A stretch of DNA of 64,000 bases from Clostridia bacterium (GCA_017472305.1 JAFUQP010000020.1:62001-126000); one strand, 5' to 3'; shown: positions 42,840 through 51,988, counted from the first letter of the stretch. Numbers and translations are program-made. Notes: generated by a model from the sequence alone, not told the origin.

Positions 42840-44546
42840 ATGAAGGAAACATATGAGAGTCTGACGACTCCCTACGCCGAGAATATGGACAGGCAGGTGC
42901 CGTGGAATTACTATCCCCGACCGAGCCTTAAGCGTGACTCCTTCCTTTGTCTTAACGGCGAGTGGGATTTCGCTGTCACCGACGGAGCCGAGCCGAGAGA
43001 TTATTCCGAGAAAATACTCGTTCCCTTCCCGCCCGAGTCAAGCCTTTCGGGAATTTGCCGAGAGGTCCCCGAGGGAAAATATCTCTACTACAAAAGGCGC
43101 GCATCTCTCCCCGAGGGCTTTATGCGCGACAGACTTATACTTCATTTCGGTGCGGTTGACACTCTCTGTGAGGTGTTCGTTGGCGGGGTGTCCGTCGGTG
43201 AGCACGAGGGCGGCTATCTTCCCTTCTCCTTTGATATAACGAATTTTGCTAGTGCGGGCGAATTTGAGATAACAGTAAAGGTCAAGGACGACCTTGACAA
43301 GACCTACCCTTACGGAAAGCAGAAGAGAAAGAGAGGCGGAATGTGGTACACCCCCGTCAGCGGAATATGGCAGACGGTGTGGCTTGAGAGCGTTCCCGAA
43401 AAACACATTTCCTCCCTGCGCGTTCAGTCCTCGATGAAGAGTGCGACGCTCACCGTTGCAGGTGGTGAGAATGAAAAGCGCATAACGCTGAAGGACAGCG
43501 GCGAGGTCTTTATTTTTACGGGTGAGTCTGTCACGATTTGTCCCGAGAAAATCAAGCTCTGGTCGCCCGAGGAGCCTTACGTTTACGATTTTATACTTGA
43601 GTCGGGTGAGGACAGAATTGAGAGCTATTTTGCGCTCCGCGAAATAGCTGTCGGCAAGCAAGACGGCATACCGAGAATACTCTTTAACGGCAAGCCTACA
43701 CTCTTCTCGGGGCTTCTCGACCAGGGGTACTTCCCCGACGGAATTTTCCTTCCCGCAACAAAAGAGGGCTACCGCGATGACATTATGCTTGCAAAGAGGC
43801 TGGGCTTCAATATGCTCAGGAAGCACATTAAGGTTGAGCCCGAGATATTCTACGAATACTGCGACAGGCTCGGCATTTTTGTGTTTGCGGATATGGTAAA
43901 CAACTCCTCTTACTCCTTCCTTCTCGACACGGCTCTGCCGACTGTGGGGCTTAAGCGTATTCCCGACACGCTTCGCCACAGAGGACGCTCTCGCGAGGTG
44001 TTCCTTCGCGATATGAAGGCTACTATAGAGCATATCGGATTTTTCCCCTCGGTTGTTTACTACACCGTATTTAATGAGGGGTGGGGTCAGTTCTCTGCCG
44101 ACAAGGTGTTCAAGGTTGCCAAGGAAGCAGACGGTACGAGAATAATTGACGCGACCTCGGGCTGGTTTACACGGCACGAGAGTGACGTTGACTCACGTCA
44201 CGTATATTTCAAGCCGGTAAAGCTCGGAAAGGTGGGGGATAGGCCTGTAATAATCAGCGAGTTCGGCGGTTATTCGCACAGAGTTTGCGGACACCTTTTC
44301 GGAAAGAAAAACTACGGCTACAGAATTTTCGAGGACGAAGGGGAATTCAGAGAAGCTCTCGGGCGGCTCTACAGTGAGGAAATACTGCCGCAAATCAAGG
44401 ACGGCATCTCGGGGCTCGTATACACTCAGCTATCCGACGTCGAGGACGAAACCAACGGACTTATCACCTACGACAGACGCCACGTAAAGGTTGACGAGTC
44501 CGAGATGAAGAAGCTGAATGATGCCCTTTACAACGAGATAAAGTAG
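42840..44546 (+). CDS. Glycoside hydrolase family 2 enzyme
   Basis: 568 aa, no signal peptide, so intracellular. Jelly-roll N-terminus (LNGEWDFAV, YYKRRASLP, FGAVDTLCEVFV), a GH2 immunoglobulin-like linker, then a TIM barrel from about 290. The acid/base Glu413 is in VFNEGWGQ and the nucleophile Glu474 in ISEFGGYS. Substrate may be a beta-galactoside, beta-glucuronide or mannoside; it is shorter than E. coli LacZ because the C-terminal domains are missing. Could act on sugars brought in by the importer elsewhere in the window (speculative). Confidence 0.9.
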   Translation: MKETYESLTTPYAENMDRQVPWNYYPRPSLKRDSFLCLNGEWDFAVTDGAEPRDYSEKILVPFPPESSLSGICREVPEGKYLYYKRRASLPEGFMRDRLILHFGAVDTLCEVFVGGVSVGEHEGGYLPFSFDITNFASAGEFEITVKVKDDLDKTYPYGKQKRKRGGMWYTPVSGIWQTVWLESVPEKHISSLRVQSSMKSATLTVAGGENEKRITLKDSGEVFIFTGESVTICPEKIKLWSPEEPYVYDFILESGEDRIESYFALREIAVGKQDGIPRILFNGKPTLFSGLLDQGYFPDGIFLPATKEGYRDDIMLAKRLGFNMLRKHIKVEPEIFYEYCDRLGIFVFADMVNNSSYSFLLDTALPTVGLKRIPDTLRHRGRSREVFLRDMKATIEHIGFFPSVVYYTVFNEGWGQFSADKVFKVAKEADGTRIIDATSGWFTRHESDVDSRHVYFKPVKLGKVGDRPVIISEFGGYSHRVCGHLFGKKNYGYRIFEDEGEFREALGRLYSEEILPQIKDGISGLVYTQLSDVEDETNGLITYDRRHVKVDESEMKKLNDALYNEIK

Positions 44547-44584
44547 CATTTTGTAAGCTTTAGTTTGCATTTTTCTTTAAAATC

Positions 44585-44599
44585 GCGGCATAATGCCGC
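44585..44599 (+). promoter_or_regulatory. Leader hairpin ahead of the small membrane protein gene
   Basis: GCGGCA-TAA-TGCCGC, then TCACAACAAGAGG and the ATG 18 nt after the stem. Similar position to the other leader hairpins, but without the RGAAYGGA block. Confidence 0.4.
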
Positions 44600-44617
44600 T
44601 CACAACAAGAGGTATTT

Positions 44618-45193
44618 ATGAAAAAGGTTCACATAGCGGCTACCCCTCTCTTTATGTATCTTACCGAGGCACCGCTTGCAGTAATTTTCATTTTAACATT
44701 GATTTTCAACTCGTCCGCATCAGGGCTTCCTAAGCTTTATCCTCTGATGCTTGCCACGCTCTGTGCGATGGTTTTCATTCTTGTGTATCTCTTCAGATTC
44801 GTCACCGTTTCGGTTGAGGAAATTAAGATATTCGGTCTGTTTTCCTCACGTGACAAGGCTATAATCAACAAGGGCAAGACTCTCATTCTTTCACGCTCCA
44901 AAAAGGGTGTATACACCGTTACGCTCTTTGGCAACGACGGCGAGCGCCCTATGCTCGACTGGACTCAGGGCGATGATTACGTGCCTGTGGACATCAATCT
45001 TTTCCGAGAGAGAGTATACGGCGGCAAGAGGAGCTTTAAGAAGATACTTAAGTTCTTCGGCATCTCTCCGAAGGACACCGATGCTGCGCTTGAAAAAGAG
45101 GCAGGCTCGTTTGATTACGGGGATTTTACGGTAACGAAGGCAACGGTTGAAGGTCGCGAGGAAATCAGAATTTACTTTAACGAAACGCTTTAG
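44618..45193 (+). CDS. Small two-helix membrane protein, function unknown
   Basis: 191 aa. Two membrane helices near the N-terminus (AVIFILTLIFNSSASG and PLMLATLCAMVFILVYLF), then a soluble beta-rich part (TVSVEEIKIFGLFSS, GVYTVTLFGNDGERP) that might be a PH-like domain, and a final YGDFTVTKATVEGREEIRIY. I do not recognise a family. AGAGG ribosome site; downstream of GH2 by 71 nt, probably the same transcript, ending at the terminator at 45205. Confidence 0.7.
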   Translation: MKKVHIAATPLFMYLTEAPLAVIFILTLIFNSSASGLPKLYPLMLATLCAMVFILVYLFRFVTVSVEEIKIFGLFSSRDKAIINKGKTLILSRSKKGVYTVTLFGNDGERPMLDWTQGDDYVPVDINLFRERVYGGKRSFKKILKFFGISPKDTDAALEKEAGSFDYGDFTVTKATVEGREEIRIYFNETL

Positions 45194-45204
45194 CAGGCAC
45201 ACAA

Positions 45205-45238
45205 AAAGGCAGAGGTGCAATTACGCATCTCTGCCTTT
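45205..45238. terminator. Bidirectional intrinsic terminator
   Basis: AAAGGCAGAGGTGC-AATTA-CGCATCTCTGCCTTT (one wobble pair) between the converging genes ending at 45193 (+) and 45316 (-). Confidence 0.82.
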
Positions 45239-45315
45239 ATAGCTTTTATAATAAATTTCCGCGTACGGAGAAGGGCAAGAGAGTAGTCTTATCCTTCTCC
45301 GTTTTGCTTATTTTT

Positions 45316-47937
45316 TCAGAGAAGCTCGATATCGTCAAGCTCGGTGTCCTTTTCGTCCTCGGACTCCTCGGTGTCGGTATGCTCGCCCTGCTCGGCAGAC
45401 TCGGGAGAGTCTTCGCTCTCCGCGATAGGCTCGGCTTCGTCCTCGCCTTCCCTGTCGCTCTCGTCTGTATTCGAGCTTGATTCATCGTTATCCGAGTCAG
45501 AGTCGGCTTTGGCAGCAGTTTCGGGGCTGTTCTCCTCGCCTTCCTTTACGTCGTTATCGGGAGCGGAAGCCTCGGATTTTTCTCCGTTCTCAGCCTTTTC
45601 GTCCTTATCCTCTGCTCTGCTCTCGGCTTGTGCGGTGGGAGCTGTAGGAATTTCCTCGCGCTTTTCGGGCTCGGGCTTCTGTGCCGTCTTTGTTTCGGGA
45701 GATTTGAATTCCTGTGCTTCGAGCTCATCGTCATCTGCGCCTAGAAGGAAGGGCTCTGCCACAACCTCGTCGGGAATTCTTCCGCCGTATCTTGTGCTGA
45801 AGGAGAGGTCCGACGGCATACGCATTGAGCGAGGCGCGTCTGTAAGCATTGCAGACTTCCCGGTTCGTGCCGCTGCCCCGGCAGAGGGAGCCATAGATGC
45901 GGGACGGGGTCTTGTCACTCCGCTCGCCGCTGCTACTGCTGCGGTTGCCGTAGCTGCTACTGCTGCGGTTGCCGCTACTGCTGTCGCCGCTTTTGCTGCT
46001 TCTTCTGCGGTGTTATCAGCGGTATTTTCAAACGCATTTGCGGTAATCATTACAGGAACGTCCTCGAGCGCTCTCTTGCTTCCGTCGGAGTAGGTAGCGT
46101 TGACGTGTGCGAGGGGCGCGCTCTCTGTGCGCTCTGCAAACGCCTCGTTTACAGATACCGTGGGACGCTTCGGCGAAGTAGTGCCGGGTGTGCCCGTACG
46201 TGTAATCCTATCCCCCTCTTCGGTAACGCTTATGCTATCCGAGTTAGAAGCTCTATAGGGCGCGGCTACTATAGTCGAGGGTGCGTCCGTCCTGAGAACG
46301 GTTGCCTGCTGCCTTGCGGCATTCTCTGCCGCCTCTGTTACCGTTATGCCGCCTGCCCGAGTCTTCTCGGGTGCTTGAACGCTCTGAACACGTGGCTCTG
46401 CGGTGTTGATAATCTTTACTCCGCTTTGTGTGTCCGACGGGGCGGGGATAGCGGTCTTTGTCGTTGCTTCGGTGTTGGTTTCGGTTACCGTTATTCCTGC
46501 ATCGGGCGTTACGGGGATTGCCATAGGCGTAACCGTGTTGCCCGCGGGGGCAGAGGTGTTGATTACTCTGTCGGTTGCGTAGGTGGGTGTTCCTTGTGCG
46601 TTGTATGTGGGTGTGCCCGCCTTTGCAGTCGAGGTTTCGGTTACAGAAATGCCTGCACGAGGTGTAGCAGGAATTGCCATAGGTGTAACCGTGTTGCCTG
46701 CGGGGGCAGAGGTGTTGATAACTCTGTCGGTTGCGTAGGTGGGTGTTCCTTGTGCGTTGTATACAGGTGCGCCCGCCTTTGCAGTCGAGGTTTCGGTTAC
46801 CGAAATGCCTGCACGAGGTGTCGCGGGGATTGCCATAGGCGCAACCGTGTTGCCCGCGGGGGCAGAGGTGTTGATTACTCTGTCGGTTGCGTAGGTAGGT
46901 GTCTGCTGAGCGTTGTATGTAGGTGAGCCCGCCTTTGCAGTCGAGGTTTCGGTTACAGAAATGCCTGCTCTGCGAGCGGCAGGCTTCGCCATAGGTGTAA
47001 CTGTGTTGCCTGCGGGGGCAGAGGTGTTGATTACTCTGTCGGTTGCGTAGGTAGGTGTCTGTTGTGCGTTGTATACAGGTGCGCCCGCCTTTGCAGTCGA
47101 GGTTTCGGTTACCGAGATACCTGCTCTGCGAGCGGCAGGCTTCGCCATAGGCGTAACGGTATTTCCTGCGGGGGCTGTAGTTGTTATTATTCTGTTAGGA
47201 TTATCGGCAGCAGGCGCGGATTCGCTCACTTTTACACGAGAAGATAGCGTTCTGTCGTCAATATTCTCATATACTGAAAGCCCTGCGCGCTTCTGTGCGA
47301 TAGGAGCGGCGACGGCTACGCGCTTATCGAGTCTGTCTGCCGATGCGGGGGTAAAGGTAACGTTTGCACCGGGCACACCCGTATCCCTTTTTCCGAGAGT
47401 AATTCTGCTTTCCGACGCGGAATAGCTCTCATTGACGTTAAGAGATGCCTGCCTGTTAGCTACGCTCTGCACCTGTGCGCCTCTTTTCGGGCTACGTGTT
47501 TCAAGTCTTCCGCTTGTGGTGAGTCTGACGTTTCGTCCGCCTGCATTTTCTATAGGAGAGCCCGTCGGGATATGATTCTCGGTCAGGTCGAATGCGGCGT
47601 TTGAGCTTATCGTGTTAGTAAGCGTGATTGTTCTGGGCGCCGACTCCATCTCTCGGCGAAGCTCAACATTCGCGCGCTCCTTTGTGCGCTCTACTGCTAC
47701 AATCTTGTTTTTTCTAACCTTCGTGCTTTCAATAATCGGAAGATCGGTATAACGAGTCTCCCCGCCCTTTGCTCTGACTTCGATAAGTGGCGAGGTGTTC
47801 TTCTGTTTTCTGTTCGGAATAGTACTCCTCTGGGGCTCAAAGCCCGAAATCTGCACCTTGGTGGGGGCATCCCAGCTGCGCTTTTTCAGGTCGGCATCAA
47901 TTTTGGTGCTCTTAAAAAGGCTGCCAAATTTCTTCAT
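45316..47937 (-). CDS. 873-aa repetitive, probably disordered protein of unknown function
   Basis: Not recognised. The N-terminus is basic and polar (MKKFGSLFKSTKIDADLKKR), with no signal peptide or clear membrane helix. Residues 249-456 are four near-identical 52-residue repeats (RVINTSAPAGNTVTPM..., RAGISVTETSTAKAG, YNAQ-TPTYATD), with a fifth partial copy to about 489. The core xGISVTE also recurs in diverged form before and after (SLNVNES, LSVYEN, GITVTEAA, SISVTEEG, VSVNEA), so the whole protein seems built from one decaying unit. About 690-720 is Ala-rich, and the last 130 residues are very acidic (EDEAEPIAESEDSPES). Promoter at 47979-48007. The charged, Ser/Thr/Pro-rich make-up suggests a flexible scaffold or cytoskeletal/envelope linker (inference). 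Confidence 0.8.
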   Translation of the reverse strand: MKKFGSLFKSTKIDADLKKRSWDAPTKVQISGFEPQRSTIPNRKQKNTSPLIEVRAKGGETRYTDLPIIESTKVRKNKIVAVERTKERANVELRREMESAPRTITLTNTISSNAAFDLTENHIPTGSPIENAGGRNVRLTTSGRLETRSPKRGAQVQSVANRQASLNVNESYSASESRITLGKRDTGVPGANVTFTPASADRLDKRVAVAAPIAQKRAGLSVYENIDDRTLSSRVKVSESAPAADNPNRIITTTAPAGNTVTPMAKPAARRAGISVTETSTAKAGAPVYNAQQTPTYATDRVINTSAPAGNTVTPMAKPAARRAGISVTETSTAKAGSPTYNAQQTPTYATDRVINTSAPAGNTVAPMAIPATPRAGISVTETSTAKAGAPVYNAQGTPTYATDRVINTSAPAGNTVTPMAIPATPRAGISVTETSTAKAGTPTYNAQGTPTYATDRVINTSAPAGNTVTPMAIPVTPDAGITVTETNTEATTKTAIPAPSDTQSGVKIINTAEPRVQSVQAPEKTRAGGITVTEAAENAARQQATVLRTDAPSTIVAAPYRASNSDSISVTEEGDRITRTGTPGTTSPKRPTVSVNEAFAERTESAPLAHVNATYSDGSKRALEDVPVMITANAFENTADNTAEEAAKAATAVAATAAVAATATAAVAAASGVTRPRPASMAPSAGAAARTGKSAMLTDAPRSMRMPSDLSFSTRYGGRIPDEVVAEPFLLGADDDELEAQEFKSPETKTAQKPEPEKREEIPTAPTAQAESRAEDKDEKAENGEKSEASAPDNDVKEGEENSPETAAKADSDSDNDESSSNTDESDREGEDEAEPIAESEDSPESAEQGEHTDTEESEDEKDTELDDIELL
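46471..47193 (-). repeat. Tandem 156-bp coding repeats
   Basis: Four full 156-nt units and a partial fifth inside the 873-aa gene. Units are nearly identical at DNA level (shared GGGGGCAGAGGTGTTGAT and TCTGTCGGTTGCGTAGGT blocks), while outer units have drifted, pointing to recent expansion by unequal exchange. Copy number is likely to vary between strains and to be hard to assemble. Confidence 0.9.
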
Positions 47938-47978
47938 TCCGTTCTCTCCCGTTTCGTATGCTATAGTTTATCATTCTA

Positions 47979-48007
47979 ATTATAACATTAAAGAATTATA
48001 AAATCAA
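47979..48007 (-). promoter_or_regulatory. Promoter of the 873-aa repeat protein gene
   Basis: Minus strand TTGATT (48007-48002), 17-nt spacer, TATAAT (47984-47979) preceded by TGT. Leader of about 35 nt with GGGAGAG ahead of the ATG. Confidence 0.75.
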
Positions 48008-48034
48008 TGCTTTTTTCATAAAAGTTTACAAAAT

Positions 48035-48063
48035 AAAAGGAGCAGACGGTGTCTGCTCCTTTT
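48035..48063 (-). terminator. Intrinsic terminator after the small lipoprotein gene
   Basis: AAAAGGAGCAGAC-GGT-GTCTGCTCCTTTT, a perfect stem of 13 bp, 18 nt after the stop at 48082. Confidence 0.88.
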
Positions 48064-48081
48064 AACGTAGATAGAAGTTAA

Positions 48082-48447
48082 TTACTTTTCAGCCTTAGTA
48101 TACTTAATTCCTGCAATCTTGATGTAATCGTCGCCCTTCTCAAAGGCAACAGTTCCGGACTCGGCGTCTTCCTTTTCCTCACCGTAGGTTAAGGTAATCT
48201 CAAGCTCGCCCTCGTCATTTTCAGCTACCTTGAACTCTCCCTCAACGCTGTAAGACTCAACGCCTCCGATATAATAGGTGTAGGTAACCTTCTTGCCGCT
48301 GAACTCGTAAACTCCTCCGGTCTTTGCTACAGAAATATAGCCGGTACTCTCATAAGTGCCCGAGGGGTTATTACCGCAGGATGCGAGAGCGAATACAGAG
48401 CCTATAAGAAGAAGGCATACAAGTACGGTGGAAATAATTCTTTTCAT
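48082..48447 (-). CDS. Small lipoprotein, function unknown
   Basis: 121 aa. Signal peptide MKRIISTVLVCLLLIGSVFA with lipobox ALASC, so membrane-tethered on the outer face. The mature part (about 97 aa) is beta-rich: GTYESTGYI, GGVYEFSGKKVTYTYYIGG, then a final YIKIAGIKYTKAEK. It resembles lipocalin-like or DUF-type small lipoproteins common in Clostridia, but no family is assigned. AAAGGAG ribosome site; single-gene unit with its own promoter and terminator. Confidence 0.8.
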   Translation of the reverse strand: MKRIISTVLVCLLLIGSVFALASCGNNPSGTYESTGYISVAKTGGVYEFSGKKVTYTYYIGGVESYSVEGEFKVAENDEGELEITLTYGEEKEDAESGTVAFEKGDDYIKIAGIKYTKAEK

Positions 48448-48493
48448 TTGTCAATCTCCTTTTAAATGTTTTTTCCGATTGTTCGGTGTTATT

Positions 48494-48523
48494 ATTTTAT
48501 CACAAAGGACGAAAGATTGTCAA
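48494..48523 (-). promoter_or_regulatory. Promoter of the small lipoprotein gene
   Basis: Minus strand TTGACA (48523-48518), 18-nt spacer, TAAAAT (48499-48494), with TTTGTGA just ahead of the -10. Confidence 0.78.
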
Positions 48524-48571
48524 GACTTTTAATAGTATTTAACTATTTTTTATACGTCTTTTAAAAGATAC

Positions 48572-48600
48572 TTGACAAAAAGACCCATTAGGTTTAAAAT
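48572..48600 (+). promoter_or_regulatory. Promoter of the DUF5662-type gene
   Basis: TTGACA (48572-48577), 17-nt spacer, TAAAAT (48595-48600). It lies inside the longest open frame, which shows the true start codon must be further in. Confidence 0.82.
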
Positions 48601-48643
48601 AGTTTTAAAAAATCCTAGAGGAGCTTTCAAAGAAGGACTAAAT

Positions 48644-49201
48644 ATGCTTATTAAAAATTTCTTCGGTCACCTGTGGGTAATAACGAAGCACAAGTGGCGC
48701 GTGTTTTTAAACTGTTGCAGGTGCGGAATACCCACTCAAGGGATAGTGCACGACCTCTCTAAATTCTCCCCTACGGAATTCTTTGAGAGTGTGAAATATT
48801 ATCAGGGCAACCGCTCTCCGATTGGCGCTTGCAGACGCGCAACGGGCAAAAGCCTTGCCTGGCTTCACCACAAGGGCAGAAACAAGCACCATATCGAATA
48901 CTGGATAGACACCGACCTTGAGCATCAGCCGCTTATGCCCTATAAATATGCCGTTGAGTGTATATGCGATAAGCTCGCAGCAACGCGCACGTATCTTGGA
49001 AAGAGCTATACGAGTGACAAGCCGCTGTGGCATTTTCGCACCTACGGAAACAAGGTGCCCGCAAATCCGAAAACCATTGAATTTATAGACGCGGTGTTCT
49101 GCGACGTGGAAAAGCACGGCGACAGGTACGTCTTAAAAAAGAGCTATCTTAAGGAAAAGTACCGAGAAATTTGTCGTGACAAAGAGAGCGATGGACAGTG
49201 A
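48644..49201 (+). CDS. DUF5662-type protein
   Basis: 185 aa, cytosolic. HDLSKFSPTEFF, then AWLHHKGRNKHHIEYW, gives many conserved His/Asp, likely metal ligands as in HD-like hydrolase folds; the family recurs in gut Clostridia and phages without a known role. ATG 48644 has AAGGA 6 nt ahead and lies after a consensus promoter; the 24 extra residues of the longer frame come from promoter DNA and are rejected. Monocistronic. Confidence 0.8.
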   Translation: MLIKNFFGHLWVITKHKWRVFLNCCRCGIPTQGIVHDLSKFSPTEFFESVKYYQGNRSPIGACRRATGKSLAWLHHKGRNKHHIEYWIDTDLEHQPLMPYKYAVECICDKLAATRTYLGKSYTSDKPLWHFRTYGNKVPANPKTIEFIDAVFCDVEKHGDRYVLKKSYLKEKYREICRDKESDGQ

Positions 49202-49261
49202 GACACAGCCTTGTGCGACCTATACGCAAAACCCAAAGCCGTCAATCTTATTTCTTAAGTT

Positions 49262-49305
49262 AAAAATCCGTTTTGCCGAATTTTGTCGGTAAAACGGATT
49301 TTTTT
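49262..49305. terminator. Bidirectional intrinsic terminator
   Basis: AAAAATCCGTTTTgCCGA-N6-TCGGtAAAACGGATTTTT with A and T runs, between the converging DUF5662-type (+) and ABC exporter (-) genes. Confidence 0.88.
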
Positions 49306-49366
49306 GTAATCTTTTGTTTGCATATTGCGCGCTTTTGCAAGTCAGCGCGCCGTTTGAAAAAGGCGT

Positions 49367-51343
49367 TTATCCAAGAATATATCGTTCCGCCTGGGTGGAG
49401 AAGAGCCTGTGATATTTGCCGCCGAGTGCCATAAGCTCCTCGTGCGTGCCGACCTCGGCAACCTCGCCGCCGTCGATAACTACTATCTTGCTCGCACCAA
49501 CGGCGCTTGAGAGTCTGTGCGACACGAACACGGTAAGCTTGTTATGTGAAAGCTCTGTGAAGCGGTCAAAGACCTCCCTCTCGGCAATTGCATCGAGGGC
49601 TGCGGTGGGCTCGTCGAGTATCAGAATATCAGACTCCTTGTAGAAGGCTCTCGCTACCGAAAGCTTCTGCCACTGACCGCCCGAAAGCTCTACTCCGTCC
49701 TCCTCAAACATACGGGTAAGCGGAGTATCGTATCCGTCGGGAAGCTCGCGGATAAAGTCGTCCGCGTTTCCGTGCACGGCTGCCGAAATAACTGCCTCAC
49801 GGCTATGCTCACGCGATACGTCGCCGAACTCAATGTTCTCCGCGGCGCTCTCGGCATATTTGCCGTAGTCCTGGAAAATAATTCCGTAGAGGTCGTAAAG
49901 CTTTGCCGTATCGTACTCTCTTATATCGTATCCGTCGAGAAGAATTACGCCCTCGGTCGGGTCGTAAAGCCTTGTTAAGAGCTTGATAAGTGTGGTTTTT
50001 CCCGCGCCGTTAAGTCCGACAAGCACAACCGAGTCGTTATCCTTGAAGGTGAGGTTTATATTCTTCAGAACGAGCTTGTCCGTTCCCGGGTAGGCGAAGG
50101 AAACGTTTCTGAACTCTATTGTGTGAGAGGTACCGCGCTCGGGAATTCGTGGCTCCTTGACGGTGGGCACTACCGCAGGCTCCTCCTTCATAAATTCCAT
50201 CATATTATTTATAAAGAGCGTGCCCTCGTAAATTGACGCAGTTGCGGTAAGCAGCGTTGTTACGTAGCCCGAAATCGAGGTAAGAGCACCCGTGTAGAGC
50301 GAATAGTCGCCTATCTCGCCGCCCTCGTATACAACGCTGTAGGCAACGTAAAGGAAGATTGCACAGCTCGCAAGGGTTGAAAGGAAGCCGACTATAAGCT
50401 GGGTTATCCCTTCCCTTACAATAAGCCTTTTCAGTCCTCCGTAGTACTTTCTGAATACTCCCTTGTATTTCGATATAAAGGTATCGCCGAGGCCGAGAAG
50501 CTTTATCTCCTTAACCATATCCTTGTTCACCATAATTGACGAATAGTAATTCATCTCACGGCGCTCCTTGGAGTGGATACGCATATAACGGAAGTTGCGG
50601 TGGCGGTAGATATAGTTGACGATAGCACCCGGAATTGCCGCGGCGAGCATAATAAGCGGCGCCCACGGGCTTAAGGTTGCAAGCACTACGATAAAGCTCG
50701 TTACGCTTATCGCGGCACTGATTACGTTAAAGGTTGCGGAGAGAATGTGTATCGGGCGCATGCCCGCCTCGCGGTTGGCGTTCTCGAGCTTCTCGTAGAA
50801 CTCGGGACGGTCAAAGGCGGATAGGTCTGTTTCCTTTGCCTTGCCGATAATCATAAGCTTTATATGATTAACTACAAGCTCTCCGGCGATTCCCGTTACC
50901 ATGCTGTTGAGTCTGCCGAGTATCTTCTTTAAGAAAAGATAGACAAAATAAAGAACGAACAGAAAAATCAGAGGCCTCATTGTGACGAATATATCGTCAA
51001 TTATGCTTCCTGTGCTGACCGCGCCTATAAGAGAGGCTACCATATTAAGTAAGTCCTTCGATATATAAGCGCCGACCACGGGCAAAACGCCGTCAAAGAG
51101 GCAAAGCGCTATCATTGCGACAAGCACAAAGGGCGCCGACTGCCAGACAAGCGAGATTATATAGAACAGCCTTGAGAGAAAGCCCGATACGCGCTTTGCA
51201 AGAAACGAGGGTATCTCTGAGAGGCTCTGCGGCTTCGGTATCCCGTCATTTGGGCGACGTCTTTCGCCGTATGGGTGTTTGTCAGAGGTGTGTTGACGCT
51301 CACCTTTCCTTTCTGATGAGTGAGAATTATTCGGTTCTTTCAA
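49367..51343 (-). CDS. ABC exporter, fused permease and ATPase
   Basis: 658 aa half-transporter that would work as a dimer. A hydrophilic N-terminus of about 55 residues (ERKGERQHTSDKHPYGERRR), then six helices, then an ATPase: Walker A GLNGAGKTTLIK, Q-loop IIFQDYG, signature LSGGQWQKLSVARAF, Walker B ILILDEPTAALD and H-loop FVSHRLS. Start is TTG (51343), overlapping the TGA of the regulator gene as TTGA, with GGAGG 9 nt ahead. Coupling to an XRE regulator suggests a stress, drug or peptide export role, but the substrate is unknown. Confidence 0.88.
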   Translation of the reverse strand: MKEPNNSHSSERKGERQHTSDKHPYGERRRPNDGIPKPQSLSEIPSFLAKRVSGFLSRLFYIISLVWQSAPFVLVAMIALCLFDGVLPVVGAYISKDLLNMVASLIGAVSTGSIIDDIFVTMRPLIFLFVLYFVYLFLKKILGRLNSMVTGIAGELVVNHIKLMIIGKAKETDLSAFDRPEFYEKLENANREAGMRPIHILSATFNVISAAISVTSFIVVLATLSPWAPLIMLAAAIPGAIVNYIYRHRNFRYMRIHSKERREMNYYSSIMVNKDMVKEIKLLGLGDTFISKYKGVFRKYYGGLKRLIVREGITQLIVGFLSTLASCAIFLYVAYSVVYEGGEIGDYSLYTGALTSISGYVTTLLTATASIYEGTLFINNMMEFMKEEPAVVPTVKEPRIPERGTSHTIEFRNVSFAYPGTDKLVLKNINLTFKDNDSVVLVGLNGAGKTTLIKLLTRLYDPTEGVILLDGYDIREYDTAKLYDLYGIIFQDYGKYAESAAENIEFGDVSREHSREAVISAAVHGNADDFIRELPDGYDTPLTRMFEEDGVELSGGQWQKLSVARAFYKESDILILDEPTAALDAIAEREVFDRFTELSHNKLTVFVSHRLSSAVGASKIVVIDGGEVAEVGTHEELMALGGKYHRLFSTQAERYILG

Positions 51344-51957
51344 GTATTATCGCCTCCGTGCCTGTTGTATCTGATAAAGCGTATACCCGGCACAAAGCAG
51401 AGTATCACTTGGGCGGGCGCTCCTACAACAAAGAGCAGCCACATATTGTATTCTATTAAGGTGAGATATACCGATAAAATCAAGCTCCACATAAGGAAGG
51501 TGACTATCAGATAGTTGAGCCTTCGTCTGCCCCATACGCAGTTAAGAACGAGAAGGAGCGTAAGGCTTACGGGGACTGCGTAGATGTAGACAAGCCAGCT
51601 TCTGAAGGGTATTCCGAGCGAATACAGTACGGCAAAGGCAACAGTGGCGCAGAGCCAAACAAGAAGCACGGAAATTGCCGTTATAAATATTCGGTTGCGA
51701 CGCTTCATACGGAGAAGCGCGCGCGTCTGTACGGTTTCCCCTCTATGCTCCGACTCCAGAAGATAATCAACCGTTACACCGAAGTAGTCGGCAATTGACT
51801 TAAGCACGGTAACGTCGGGAATGGCCTCGCCGCGTTCCCACTTTGAGACCGCCTTGTCCGAGTAATTAAGCGCCTCGGCAAGCTTTATCTGCGTTATCCT
51901 TGCCTCGGAGCGAAGCTCGGCAATATTTTTCGCTATAATCTGACGAAGGTCCTTCAT
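51340..51957 (-). CDS. XRE-family regulator with membrane helices
   Basis: 205 aa. Residues about 5-65 are a Cro/CI helix-turn-helix (ITQIKLAEALNYSDKAVSKW, then ERGEAIPDVTVLKSIADYFG). After a basic linker come four membrane helices (FITAISVLLVWLCATVAF onward), so DNA binding is tethered to the membrane. It probably controls the coupled ABC gene. ATG 51957 has GGGAG 8 nt ahead; the ATG at 51975 lacks a ribosome site. Promoter at 51989-52017. Confidence 0.87.
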   Translation of the reverse strand: MKDLRQIIAKNIAELRSEARITQIKLAEALNYSDKAVSKWERGEAIPDVTVLKSIADYFGVTVDYLLESEHRGETVQTRALLRMKRRNRIFITAISVLLVWLCATVAFAVLYSLGIPFRSWLVYIYAVPVSLTLLLVLNCVWGRRRLNYLIVTFLMWSLILSVYLTLIEYNMWLLFVVGAPAQVILCFVPGIRFIRYNRHGGDNT

Positions 51958-51988
51958 CAAAGCACTCCCTTTCATTTAACTTATTTTT

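Noticed and set aside
46471..47193. Possible CRISPR-like array
   Set aside because: Units are 156 nt, in frame, and encode protein; no short repeats with unique spacers.
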